A stretch of DNA of 64,000 nucleotides from an uncultured Thermomicrobiales bacterium (lineage in GTDB: Bacteria > Chloroflexota > Chloroflexia > Thermomicrobiales > UBA6265): NCBI GenBank assembly GCA_902806335.1, contig CADCWG010000146.1, positions 1 through 64,000 of the forward strand, given 5' to 3'. Made by a program: the position numbers and the translations under genes. Positions 24,070 to 32,215 of the stretch are shown piece after piece (the first letter of the stretch is position 1; each line of letters opens with the position of its first letter). The notes under the pieces are model-generated. The model was given only the letters and a program-made list of their open reading frames with translations, was not told the origin of the DNA and did not search any database.

Positions 24070-26754
24070 TTGGACGTCGACACTCGTGGGCAGGCGAGCA
24101 CCTCGCACCCCGCTCAGGATCCCGCGCCCGCGTCGGGCCACTCCACAGAGGCGATCTCGGCGCCAACAGAGCCGGCGAGCGTCGCGGTGAGCGCCGATCC
24201 GACACCGGCGGTCGTCCCGGCGTCGCCCGGGACCGATGCGCCGTCCGCCCTCGACGACGAGGGGCTGGACTATCGCCGCCGGTACCGGGGCCTGATCGGC
24301 GTCCGGTCGAAGGTTCCCATCCGCGACCGGGCGATCCTGTCGCTCGTCTACACCCCCGGCGTCGCCGAGGCCTGCCTGGCGATCAAGGACGACCCGCTCG
24401 CCAGCTACGACCTGACCTGCCGCGGCAACACGATCGCGCTTCTGACCGACGGCTCCGACCTCTTCGGCCGGGAAGGGGGGCCGCCGGAAGCGGCGATCCC
24501 CATCGCCGAAGGCAAGAGCGTGCTGCTCAAGACCTTCGCCGGGGTCGACGCCTTCCCGATCTGCCTCGACACCCACGACATCGGCGCGATCGTCGAGGCC
24601 GGCAGCGCGATCACCCCGACGTTCGGCGCGATCTGCCTCGACGACATCGCCGCCCCGCGCGCCTTCACCATCGCCGACCACCTGGAGAAGGCGGGCGACA
24701 TCCCGGTCTTCTCCAACCAGCACCACGGCACGGCGATCCTCGTCCTCGGGGCCCTCCTCAACGCGCTGAAGGTGGTCGGAAAACCGCTTGAGCGGGCGCG
24801 GGTGGTCATTAGCGGCGCGGGGGTGGCCGGCATCGGTGTCGCGCGGCTGCTCGTGCGGTCGGGCGTGCGCAACCTGGTCGTCTGCGACCGGGCCGGGGCG
24901 ATCTACCGGTACCGGCCGGAGCGGATGAACTGGGCGAAGGCCTACGTCGCCAAGGAGACCAACCGCGAGGGCCGCCGCGGGCCGCTCGCCGAGATGCTGG
25001 TCGGTGCCGACGTCTTCGTCGGCCTCTCGACCGGCGGGATCGTCACCGAGGCGATGGTCGCCTCGATGGCCAAGGACGCGATCGTCTTCGCGCTGGCGGT
25101 GCCGGAGCCCGAGATCGCGCCCGAGGCCGCGCGCGCCGGCGGGGCGCGGGTCGTCGCCACCGGCCGCAGCGACTTCGCCAACCAGATGGACGTCTCGCTC
25201 GTCTTCCCCGGCGTCTTCCGCGGCCTGCTCGACTGCCGGGCCCGCAACATCCGGCTGCGGACCCTGCGCTACGCCGCCGAGGCCCTCGCGGCGATGGTCC
25301 GCCCCGACGAGCTGCACGCCGACTTCGTGGTGCCACGGATCTTCGACTTCCGCGTCGCCCCGGCGATCGCCGCGGCCACGGTGCGGGCGACCACCGAGGC
25401 CGGCGAGGCGGGGCGCGAGATCGCGCCCGAGGCGGTGTCCGAAAAGACCCGCCGCTACGTCTATGAGGGCCGCCTGCTGCCGTCCCGACCGAGCCGGCGC
25501 GGCGAGGGCAAGACCTTCCGCGAGGAGGCGATCGACCTCCGGATGCGCAACGGCGGCGTGCTCGAGGTCGAGAGCAAGATCCCGATCCGCGACCACCACA
25601 TCCTGAACCTGCTCTACGTGCCGCCGGCGGCGCTGCTCCCGGCCCAGGTGATCAAGGACGACCCGGCCCAGGTGACCGAGCTGACCAGCAAGGGCAACCT
25701 GGTCGCGATCGTCACCGACGGCTCGGCGGTGCTTGGGCTGGGCGACATCGGGCCCCAGGCCGCGCTCCCGGTGATGGAGGGCAAGGCGGTCCTCTTCCGC
25801 TCCCTGGCCGGGGTCGAGGCGTTTCCGATCTGCCTGGCGGCGCGCGACCCCGACGAGATCGTGCGCATCGTCCGCGCGATCTCGCCGAGCTTCGGCGGGA
25901 TCAACCTGGAAGACATCGCGGCCCCCCGCTGCTTCGAGATCGAGGCCAAGCTGCGCGCCGAGCTCGACATGCCGGTCTTCCACGACGACCAGCACGGGAC
26001 GGCGATCGTCGTCGCCGCCGGGCTCCTGAGCGGGCTCAAGCTGCGCGGCTCGCTGATGGGCGACGTGCGGGTCACGATCAACGGCGCTGGCGCGGCCGGG
26101 ATCGCCGTCGCCAAGCTCCTGCTCGCGCTCGGCGTCGGCGACCTGGTCCTCTGCGACCGGTCGGGCGCGATCTACCAGGGCCGCCCCGGCCCGATGGACC
26201 AGTCGAAGCACGACATCGCGGCGGTCACCAACAAGTCGGGGATCACCGGCGGGCTGGCGGATGCCGTCGCCGGCGCGGACGTCGTCGTGGGCCTCTCCGC
26301 CGCCGGCGCGCTGACGCAGGCCATGGTCCGCTCGATGGCCAAGGACCCGCTCGTCTTCGCGCTGGCCAACCCGACCCCGGAGATCACCCCCGACCTGGCC
26401 AAGGAGGCGGGCGCCCTCGCGGTCGCGACCGGGCGCAGCGACTTCCCGAACCAGATCAACAACTCGCTGGCGTTCCCCGGGGTCCTCCGCGGCGCCCTCG
26501 ACGTCAAGGCGCGCACGGTCAATGACGAGATGAAGATCGCGGCGGCGGAGGCGATCGCCGCGCTGGTCACCCCGGAGGAGCTGACACCCGAGTTCCTGAT
26601 CCCCGACAGCCTGGACCTGCGGGTGCCGCCGAAGGTCGCCGGCGCCGTTGCGAAGGCCGCCGTCGACACCGGCATCGCCCAGCTCCCGCTCGACCCGCGG
26701 GAGGTCGAGGCGCGCACCCGCGACCTGGTCTACGAGGGGACCTATACCCGCTGA
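24070..26754 (+). CDS. Tandem-fused malic enzyme with complementary halves
   Basis: 894 residues; each half is a full bacterial malic enzyme (malate to pyruvate plus CO2 with NAD(P)+). Half 1 (about 65-470) keeps the catalytic Tyr94 (VYTPGVAEAC) and Lys154 (SVLLKTFAG), but its HDDQHGTA motif reads FSNQHHGTA at 214-221, losing both aspartates. Half 2 (about 485-890) has an intact EDIAAPRCFE (Glu614, Asp615) and HDDQHGTA (Asp639, Asp640), but Arg577 replaces the catalytic Lys (AVLFRSLAG) and YTPGVAEAC has become YVPPAALLP. Both halves keep Rossmann motifs (GAGVAGIG and GAGAAGIA) with Asp after strand 2, suggesting NAD. TTG 24070 is chosen because AGGGGGAG precedes it closely; GTG 24034 in frame lacks such a site. 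Confidence 0.9.
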   Translation: MDVDTRGQASTSHPAQDPAPASGHSTEAISAPTEPASVAVSADPTPAVVPASPGTDAPSALDDEGLDYRRRYRGLIGVRSKVPIRDRAILSLVYTPGVAEACLAIKDDPLASYDLTCRGNTIALLTDGSDLFGREGGPPEAAIPIAEGKSVLLKTFAGVDAFPICLDTHDIGAIVEAGSAITPTFGAICLDDIAAPRAFTIADHLEKAGDIPVFSNQHHGTAILVLGALLNALKVVGKPLERARVVISGAGVAGIGVARLLVRSGVRNLVVCDRAGAIYRYRPERMNWAKAYVAKETNREGRRGPLAEMLVGADVFVGLSTGGIVTEAMVASMAKDAIVFALAVPEPEIAPEAARAGGARVVATGRSDFANQMDVSLVFPGVFRGLLDCRARNIRLRTLRYAAEALAAMVRPDELHADFVVPRIFDFRVAPAIAAATVRATTEAGEAGREIAPEAVSEKTRRYVYEGRLLPSRPSRRGEGKTFREEAIDLRMRNGGVLEVESKIPIRDHHILNLLYVPPAALLPAQVIKDDPAQVTELTSKGNLVAIVTDGSAVLGLGDIGPQAALPVMEGKAVLFRSLAGVEAFPICLAARDPDEIVRIVRAISPSFGGINLEDIAAPRCFEIEAKLRAELDMPVFHDDQHGTAIVVAAGLLSGLKLRGSLMGDVRVTINGAGAAGIAVAKLLLALGVGDLVLCDRSGAIYQGRPGPMDQSKHDIAAVTNKSGITGGLADAVAGADVVVGLSAAGALTQAMVRSMAKDPLVFALANPTPEITPDLAKEAGALAVATGRSDFPNQINNSLAFPGVLRGALDVKARTVNDEMKIAAAEAIAALVTPEELTPEFLIPDSLDLRVPPKVAGAVAKAAVDTGIAQLPLDPREVEARTRDLVYEGTYTR

Positions 26755-26826
26755 TACCGGGCATCGGTGCTGTCACTCCGCGTGTGTCGGCAGACCGCAC
26801 CGTGCCCATCGGGGAACGGCTTGGGG

Positions 26827-27663
26827 CTAGTCGGGCGTCACGTCCGCGGCGGCGCGGACGATCGCACGGACGCGGCCGGGGTCGACCGGATTGGCGAGCA
26901 CCCCGTCCCGCTTGGCGGCGGTGCCGACGATCACGCCGTCGGCGTGCCGCAGCAGATCGGCCGCCGTCGCGGCGGAGGCGCCGCTGCCGACGTAGAGCGG
27001 CGTCTCGGGAACCGCCGCCCGGACCGCGGCGAGCGCCGCGAGGTCGGCGGGCTGGCCGGTCGCGCGGCCGGAGACGATCACCGCCGCCGCGAGCCCCCGC
27101 TCGACCGCGTCCTCGGCCAGGTCGCCGATCGGACGGGGGGCGAGCGCGGCGGCGTGCTTCACGTCGACGTCCGCCCAGACCGCGATCGGCGCCGCGAGGC
27201 GGCGGATCAGCGCCTGGACCTCTTCGGCCCGCCCCTCGATCAACCCCTGGTCGGTGACCGCCACGCCGGCGTAGACGTTCGCTCGGACGAACCGGCCCCC
27301 GACGGCGGCGGCGACCGCGACCGCCGCCAGCACGTCGTTGCGGAGCACGTTGATCCCGATCGGCAGCCCACTGGCATCACCGACCGCGATCGCGGCGCGC
27401 GTCATCGCCGCGACCGTGAACGGCCCGACCCGATCTCGGGTGAAGGGGACGTCACCGAAGTTCTCGACGATCAGGGCGTCGGCGCCGCCCTCGGCGTAGG
27501 CCGCCGCGTCGTGCCGCGCCGCGTCCAGCAGGGACCGAAGGTCGGCCGCGCTGCCGCCGCGCGCGGTGCCGGGCAGCGGCGCCAGGTGGACCACCCCGAC
27601 GACCCGGGGCGTGCCCCGGCGGTGGTGGCCGAACGGGGCCTTCGGATCCGGCGCGGCGGTCAT
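26827..27663 (-). CDS. BtpA/SgcQ family TIM-barrel protein
   Basis: 278 residues from the ATG at 27663. Family blocks are VVGVVHLAPLPGTARGG at the N-terminus, GGADALIVENFGDVPF, then FVRANVYAGVAVTDQGLIEG, WADVDVKHAA, VIVSGRATGQPAD and YVGSGASAATAADLLRHADG, ending GTAAKRDGVLANPVD. BtpA was named for its requirement in photosystem I accumulation in cyanobacteria; homologues in non-phototrophs are probably sugar- or phosphate-binding (beta/alpha)8 enzymes of unknown reaction. The conserved Asp, Lys and Gly-rich phosphate loop near the C-terminus are present. No carbohydrate operon surrounds it here, so the role stays open. Confidence 0.9.
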   Translation of the reverse strand: MTAAPDPKAPFGHHRRGTPRVVGVVHLAPLPGTARGGSAADLRSLLDAARHDAAAYAEGGADALIVENFGDVPFTRDRVGPFTVAAMTRAAIAVGDASGLPIGINVLRNDVLAAVAVAAAVGGRFVRANVYAGVAVTDQGLIEGRAEEVQALIRRLAAPIAVWADVDVKHAAALAPRPIGDLAEDAVERGLAAAVIVSGRATGQPADLAALAAVRAAVPETPLYVGSGASAATAADLLRHADGVIVGTAAKRDGVLANPVDPGRVRAIVRAAADVTPD

Positions 27664-27793
27664 CGGGATAGCCTCATGGCTTCGCGAACCTCGGAACGGC
27701 CGGAAACCCGTCCCCGGGCGGGGCTGTCCTTGCCGACCGCCTCGGGACACGACTCGCACCCGCCTGGGGGCTTGTCTGGGCTACGCCGCACGC

Positions 27794-27997
27794 TCAGCGG
27801 CCCGCGTTGAGGGCCGCGACCCCCGCCGCGAAGGCCCCGAGGGCGAAGAGCACCATGAAGAACGCGAACATCGCGTACGCCCCACGCGACTGCACCGCCC
27901 GCGGCTCCTTGAGCAGGTAGCGCGAGCGCAGCAGGGAGAGGGCGAAGAGCAGCGCCCCGCCCGCAATCCCGAACCACAGGAGTGCCTGACCGCCCAC
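27794..27997 (-). CDS. Small two-helix membrane protein
   Basis: 67 residues. Two hydrophobic segments, LLWFGIAGGALLFALSLL and AMFAFFMVLFALGAFAAGVA, are joined by a basic loop (RSRYLLKEPRAVQSRG). The N-out/N-in topology is not clear, though the positive loop should be cytoplasmic. It starts with GTG (MGGQALL). I do not recognise a named family. It lies between the BtpA and BON genes on the same strand, with gaps of 130 and 35 nt, so it may be transcribed with the BON gene upstream. Confidence 0.65.
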   Translation of the reverse strand: MGGQALLWFGIAGGALLFALSLLRSRYLLKEPRAVQSRGAYAMFAFFMVLFALGAFAAGVAALNAGR

Positions 27998-28032
27998 CGT
28001 CGACCGTCCCCGCCCGCGCCCGCCGCACCCGC

Positions 28033-28833
28033 CTACCGCTCTCGGGGCTGCCCCTCGAGCGAGATGATGTCGAGCTCCTCGATGACTTCCTGCACCCCGC
28101 CGACGCGCGACGCGACCGCCTCGGCGTTCTCGGCATCGTCCAGCGTCTCCACCGCACCGCGCAGGCGGACGACCCCGTCCCTGGTGTCGGCCTGGATCAC
28201 CATGTCGGTCGTCAGCGCGTCCTCGGCGAGTTCCCGGATGACGGCCTGGTTGATGTCGTCGTCGTTGCGCTCGTCGAAGCCCGCCTCGCCGACGTTGCCG
28301 TCCATCGAGGTCGCCTCGAAGCCGCCGACGATGGCCAGGCCCTCCCGGTCGTCGGTGACGCGCGTGACCGGGTCCGTCGGGGGGAAGTAGGGCTCGGCCT
28401 CGGCGACCGACTCCTGGGAGTCGGTGGTCCCGATGTCTTCGGTGAAGTCGGGTTCGATCCCCATCGGCGCGTCGAGGACCTCGTTCTCGTCACGGTCCAC
28501 GTCGAGGTAGCTGAAGCCGGTCGCACCGAGCCCCGGCGAGACGTCCGCGTCGTCGCCGATCTCGAAGGCGCCGACCGGCGCGGTCGGCATCACGTCCAGG
28601 CTATCGTCGACGGCGAGCCCAGCCGGACCGGCCAGCGCCCTCGCGACATCGAGCACTGCCTGGTGTTCCGACGCCGAGCCGACCTCGCCGGAGAGGTAGA
28701 GGGTGCCGTCGCGCACCTCGGCGCCGACGAAGATCTCGACATCGGAGAGCGCCGCGGTCAGCCTCCCGACGAGCTCGTCCGCCTCCGTCCCGCCCATAGT
28801 CCCGCCGGATCGGTCGCTCGCGTCCGTCGCCAT
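28033..28833 (-). CDS. Protein with two BON domains
   Basis: 266 residues from the ATG at 28833, behind GGGAGGCGAGG. A first BON domain spans about 16-82 (ELVGRLTAALSDVEIFVGAE, then DGTLYLSGEVGSASEHQAVL). A long acidic linker follows (about 85-185, with DADVSPG, DFTEDIG and EAEPYFPPTDP). The second BON domain spans about 190-257 (NQAVIRELAEDALTTDMVIQ, then DGVVRLRGAVETLDDAENAE). BON domains bind phospholipid or osmotic-stress partners and often occur in envelope-associated proteins such as OsmY; no signal peptide is visible here, so this one may be cytoplasmic. Confidence 0.85.
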   Translation of the reverse strand: MATDASDRSGGTMGGTEADELVGRLTAALSDVEIFVGAEVRDGTLYLSGEVGSASEHQAVLDVARALAGPAGLAVDDSLDVMPTAPVGAFEIGDDADVSPGLGATGFSYLDVDRDENEVLDAPMGIEPDFTEDIGTTDSQESVAEAEPYFPPTDPVTRVTDDREGLAIVGGFEATSMDGNVGEAGFDERNDDDINQAVIRELAEDALTTDMVIQADTRDGVVRLRGAVETLDDAENAEAVASRVGGVQEVIEELDIISLEGQPRER

Positions 28834-29180
28834 CCGTCCTCGCCTCCCGTCACCCGCCCGCGGCGAAGGCCGCCCGAGCCCGTCCAATGTCGAACCGTCG
28901 ATCTGTCGAAGTCGGCGGTCATGCCCGTTCGGCCGCCGCGGGCGGACCGGGGACCCAACGTTCCCCGTTGCTCTGTCCGGGCCGTCATCGCAGGAAGGGT
29001 GCCGGTCGGCGGCACTCGGGCGACGCGGTCGTCGCCTGCAGGCACCGAGCCGGCGTCATGGTGCAGGAAGATCGCCACCAGCCCGACCCCACGGTATCCT
29101 GCCAGGGGTCGTGGGCGAGCACCGTCGCCGGGCGCCGTCGCCGCGGGCGGAGGCGAGACCAGCCGCGCCGAGGGAGGGCC

Positions 29181-29777
29181 GTGACCGAGCGCGGGGAGCA
29201 GCAACGGCACCGGGGCCGAGCGACACCCGACGGGCAGGTCGACGCGGCGCCCGCGGCGCCGGCGCCGGGGGTCGGCGCCCGGGGAACGCTGGGCCGGGCC
29301 GTGGGGCAGCCGCCGCCGGGACGTCGGAGCGCGCTGCCCGAGGCCCCCGACCGCTACCGATACTCGATCGCGGAGCTCGAAGAGCAGACCGGGATCAACG
29401 CCCGGACGATCCGGTACTACATCGGCAAGGGGCTGCTCGCCCCCGCCTACGGTCGGGGCCCGACGGCGACCTACGACCTCGGCCACCTCCTCCGACTCCG
29501 GATGATCCGCCACCTCCAGGAGGTGGAACGCCTCCCGCTGGCGGAGATCAAGGAACGCCTGGGCCGGCTCTCGGACGAGGCGATCGAGACCCTGCTCGGG
29601 GTCGAGACGCGGCCGGCCGAAGATCGCTGGCGGCGGATCGCCCTCCACCCCGACATCGAGCTGCACGTCCGCGACCGGGGCCAGAACCCGCGCGGGGACC
29701 AGGCCTTCGAGGACGCGGTCGAGCTCATCGTCGGGCTCGCCCGGCCGGTCATCGACCGCCTGGAGGGACCCCGGTGA
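29181..29777 (+). CDS. MerR family transcriptional regulator
   Basis: 198 residues from the GTG at 29181 with AGGGAGGG just upstream. Residues 1-55 are a Pro/Gly/Ala-rich leader. Residues 60-127 are the winged helix: YSIAELEEQTGINARTIRYY is the canonical MerR helix-turn-helix, followed by IGKGLLAPAYGRGPTATYD and LRMIRHLQEVERLPLAEIKERLG. No cysteines follow, so it is unlikely to be a metal sensor of the MerR/CueR type. Its C-terminal 70 residues (HPDIELHVRDRG and ELIVGLARPVIDRL) are of unknown ligand class. It precedes the flavin reductase gene by 112 nt and may regulate it. Confidence 0.9.
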   Translation: MTERGEQQRHRGRATPDGQVDAAPAAPAPGVGARGTLGRAVGQPPPGRRSALPEAPDRYRYSIAELEEQTGINARTIRYYIGKGLLAPAYGRGPTATYDLGHLLRLRMIRHLQEVERLPLAEIKERLGRLSDEAIETLLGVETRPAEDRWRRIALHPDIELHVRDRGQNPRGDQAFEDAVELIVGLARPVIDRLEGPR

Positions 29778-29889
29778 CGCGACGTCGGCGAGCGGCGCCG
29801 GTCCGACCGTGGCGGCGGCCCCACCCGGACGGGAGCGACGCCCGCGCCGATGGGGCAAGGAGCGACCCATTGCACGGAGAAGACCGACC

Positions 29890-30480
29890 ATGACGGCGCG
29901 TGAGAGCTTCGGCAGCGGAAGCCACGGGGGCATCGTGGGCGGGGGAGGCCGGGGGCCGATGCCCGGTCAGCGAGGCGGCCCGGTCGCACCCGGCACGCTC
30001 GACGAGCTGGTCCGTGAGGCCCGCCGCCGCTGGGCGAGCGGCGTCGCCGTGGTCACCACGCGGGAGGAGGCCGGGTTCCGGGGCGCAACGGTGTCGGCGT
30101 TCGTCGTCGTGTCCCTCGACCCGCCGCGGCTGCTCGTCTGCCTCGACAACGAGGCCCGGATGTCCGCGCTCGTGCCGGAGGTCGGCGCCTTCGCCGTCTC
30201 GATCCTCGACACGGCCCAGGAGTTTCTGGCCGAGCGATTCGCCGGCCGTGCCCCGCTGCCCGACGCCCGCCTGACCGGCATCCCGCATCGCCTCACCGCG
30301 AGCGGCTGCCCCCTGCTGGTCGGCGCCCTGGCCGGGTTCGACTGCCGGGTCGCCGCCACCCACGACGGGGGCGACCACCTCATCGTCGTCGGGGACATCC
30401 TCGCGGCGATGGCCGGCGACGAGGGCGATGACCCGCTGATCACCTACGGTGGCGGGTACCGCACGCTGGAGCCGGCGTGA
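29890..30480 (+). CDS. Flavin reductase family protein (FMN-binding split barrel)
   Basis: 196 residues from the ATG at 29890. The 40-residue leader is Gly/Arg-rich. The core starts LDELVREARRRWASGVAVVT, then AGFRGATVSAFVVVSLDPPRLLVCLDN, quoted as GATVSAFVVVSLDPPRLLVC. These are the family's flavin-binding strand and loop; the rest includes FAVSILDTAQEFLAERFAG and a CRVAATHDGGDHLIVVGDI strand. Members reduce FMN or FAD with NAD(P)H for partner monooxygenases, or bind flavin. No monooxygenase is next to it. The stop codon overlaps the GTG of the next gene by 4 nt, so the two are translationally coupled. Confidence 0.88.
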   Translation: MTARESFGSGSHGGIVGGGGRGPMPGQRGGPVAPGTLDELVREARRRWASGVAVVTTREEAGFRGATVSAFVVVSLDPPRLLVCLDNEARMSALVPEVGAFAVSILDTAQEFLAERFAGRAPLPDARLTGIPHRLTASGCPLLVGALAGFDCRVAATHDGGDHLIVVGDILAAMAGDEGDDPLITYGGGYRTLEPA

Positions 30481-30860
30481 CGGCCGCGGGCGGCGACGAC
30501 CCCACGGCGGTCAGCGCCCGGCTCTGGGTGCCGGACAACCCCGACGGCAGCGGCTGGGCCGACGTCGACTGGGTCAGCGCCGTCCGCGGCAGCCGCTACC
30601 ACTATCGCCACGGGTTGCCGCTGGCCGACGCCCGCGCCGCGCGTTCGCCCTTCTACGCGGTGACGACCCGGCTCGAGTCGGCCGCGCTGTCACCCCACGA
30701 GAACACCTACTACGTCCCCGGCGACGCGCTGGCCGACTTCCTGGCCGAGGTCGCCCTCGCCGGGGGAGCGGAGGTGATCTGGCACGTCGCCCCGTGCGCG
30801 GACCCTCCCCCGGACAGCCGCGTCCAGGGTCCCGGCGAGCCCGGGCGCGTCGGCACCTGA
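30477..30860 (+). CDS. Hypothetical protein coupled to the flavin reductase
   Basis: 127 residues starting at a GTG that shares GTGA with the stop of the flavin reductase gene. The sequence has an aromatic-rich core (VSAVRGSRYHYRHGLPLADA, then PFYAVTTRLESAALSPHENT and YYVPGDALADFLAEVALAGG) and a Pro-rich C-terminus. I do not recognise it. The coupling implies it is made in step with the reductase and may be its partner subunit or substrate-side protein; that is inference. Confidence 0.6.
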   Translation: MTAAGGDDPTAVSARLWVPDNPDGSGWADVDWVSAVRGSRYHYRHGLPLADARAARSPFYAVTTRLESAALSPHENTYYVPGDALADFLAEVALAGGAEVIWHVAPCADPPPDSRVQGPGEPGRVGT

Positions 30861-30895
30861 CCAGAGGGCGCGGGCTCAGCCCTGCCTCGGGGGCG

Positions 30896-31834
30896 CTACA
30901 CCCTCGACCGTGCCTCGTCGGGGTCGGCCCGGCCACCCGGCGGGAAGCTCACGATCCGGATGGTCGACAGCCCGTGCTGGACCTCCGCGACGATATCCGC
31001 CTCGGTCATCGCGCGGCCGTCTGCCCAGGCGCCGGCGAACACGTCCTCGCCCACCGATGCGCGATGGGCGGCCACCGCCCGGGTGTGCTGGGCCTCGTTT
31101 GGAGCCGGGCGCCGGAGATCCCTCTCCCCTCGGAGCCGGTCGACCGGGACCACCACGCGGATCGCCCGGACGCCCTCACCCAGCCCGCCGAGGACCTCGG
31201 CGGCCAACTCGGCGCACTCCGCGAAGACCGCCGCGTGACCGGACTCGTGGATCGGCGTCAGCGCGGTCAGCACCTCGCCGAGCGGGGCGCCCGGGTCTCC
31301 CTGGCGCCGCAGGGCATCCGCGGCGTTGGCGGCGGCGATCCCGGCCGAACCCCGGTCGCCCATCTCGCGGAAGAGCGCCGCGGCTTCGGTGGGGCGGCGC
31401 TCCTGGTCGGGGAGCGACGCCGCCGCGGCCAGCCCCACCTCGAACGCGACGTCGACCCGGGTGCCGGGGACCGGCAGTGGGCGGACGACGGCCCGGCTGG
31501 TGGCCACGTCGGCGGAGGCGCGGCCGGCCCCGAGTCCGGGTTCGAGCACCTGGCGCAGGCCGCGGAGCGCCTTGGAGAGCCCGTTCGCCGCGGCGTCGCA
31601 CCCGGCCTCCGGCCAGAGCCCGTCGAGGACCCGGTCGCGAGGGAGCACGTGTCCGGGCGTCGCCAGGAGAAGGCGGAGCAGCGATCGTGGCGCCCGGCGC
31701 GGCCACGCGTCCTCCGCGATCGGGCGGTGACCGATCGCCAGCCGGACCGGCCCCAGCAGATGCGCGCGGAGCGGGGCCACCGGCGCGACGACCGCGGCGA
31801 CCGGCTGCTCCAGGGGTCTGCTCCGTGAGACCAT
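30896..31834 (-). CDS. Shrunken BTAD/AfsR-like regulator lacking its ATPase core
   Basis: 312 residues from the ATG at 31834. Residues 20-100 form an OmpR/SARP-type winged helix (RAHLLGPVRLAIGHRPIAED onward, with LLATPGHVLPRDRVLDGLWP and the recognition-helix region GLSKALRGLRQVLEPG). Residues about 145-292 match the C-terminal end of much larger (about 900-1000 residue) BTAD regulators: EAAALFREMGDRGSAGIAAA, then ESGHAAVFAECAELAAEVL and VGEDVFAGAWADGRAMTEAD. The BTAD, AAA ATPase and most TPR repeats that normally lie between are gone, while the frame stays open. It is either a decaying relic or a minimal DNA-binding derivative. It faces the flavin reductase pair in a convergent arrangement. 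Confidence 0.65.
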   Translation of the reverse strand: MVSRSRPLEQPVAAVVAPVAPLRAHLLGPVRLAIGHRPIAEDAWPRRAPRSLLRLLLATPGHVLPRDRVLDGLWPEAGCDAAANGLSKALRGLRQVLEPGLGAGRASADVATSRAVVRPLPVPGTRVDVAFEVGLAAAASLPDQERRPTEAAALFREMGDRGSAGIAAANAADALRRQGDPGAPLGEVLTALTPIHESGHAAVFAECAELAAEVLGGLGEGVRAIRVVVPVDRLRGERDLRRPAPNEAQHTRAVAAHRASVGEDVFAGAWADGRAMTEADIVAEVQHGLSTIRIVSFPPGGRADPDEARSRV

Positions 31835-32215
31835 GGCGCGGCGCCCCCGGGGGGACTCCGACCGGGGCAGGTCGACCGGCGAGCAGGGCCGGTCAGCGCG
31901 ATCGGTTCCGGGAGGAACGCGGGGGCCGATCAGACCGCATCGCCGTGACAGGGAGCCAACCCTCGGCGATGGCCGGGCGCCCGAGCGAACTGGAACGCCA
32001 TAGCGGTCCCCCACCCTGGACGTATCAACGGATCCGGGGACGGCGCACCGGCGGCACGAGGATTGACAGGGGGGCTAGCCAGCGCGGGCGCCAGGGCCTA
32101 CGGTGGGTTCGTCCTCCAATGCCGACGTTGGGGCGGGCCGCGACGCATCACCCCGGCGGCGCCGGGTTGTTCTCGGGCGCCGACTGCTCGCTATCCACCA
32201 CCGAAGGAGCCCGCG
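31835..32215. promoter_or_regulatory. Divergent gap before the NADH dehydrogenase-like gene
   Basis: 381 nt. A TTGACA lies near 32064 on the plus strand but lacks a matching -10 at 16-18 nt. A slightly AT-richer segment spans about 31990-32040. No other feature was found. Confidence 0.3.

Noticed and set aside
21041-24190. A 1049-codon plus-strand frame opposite the helicase
   Set aside because: The helicase motifs on the minus strand are unmistakable. The plus frame is a composition shadow.
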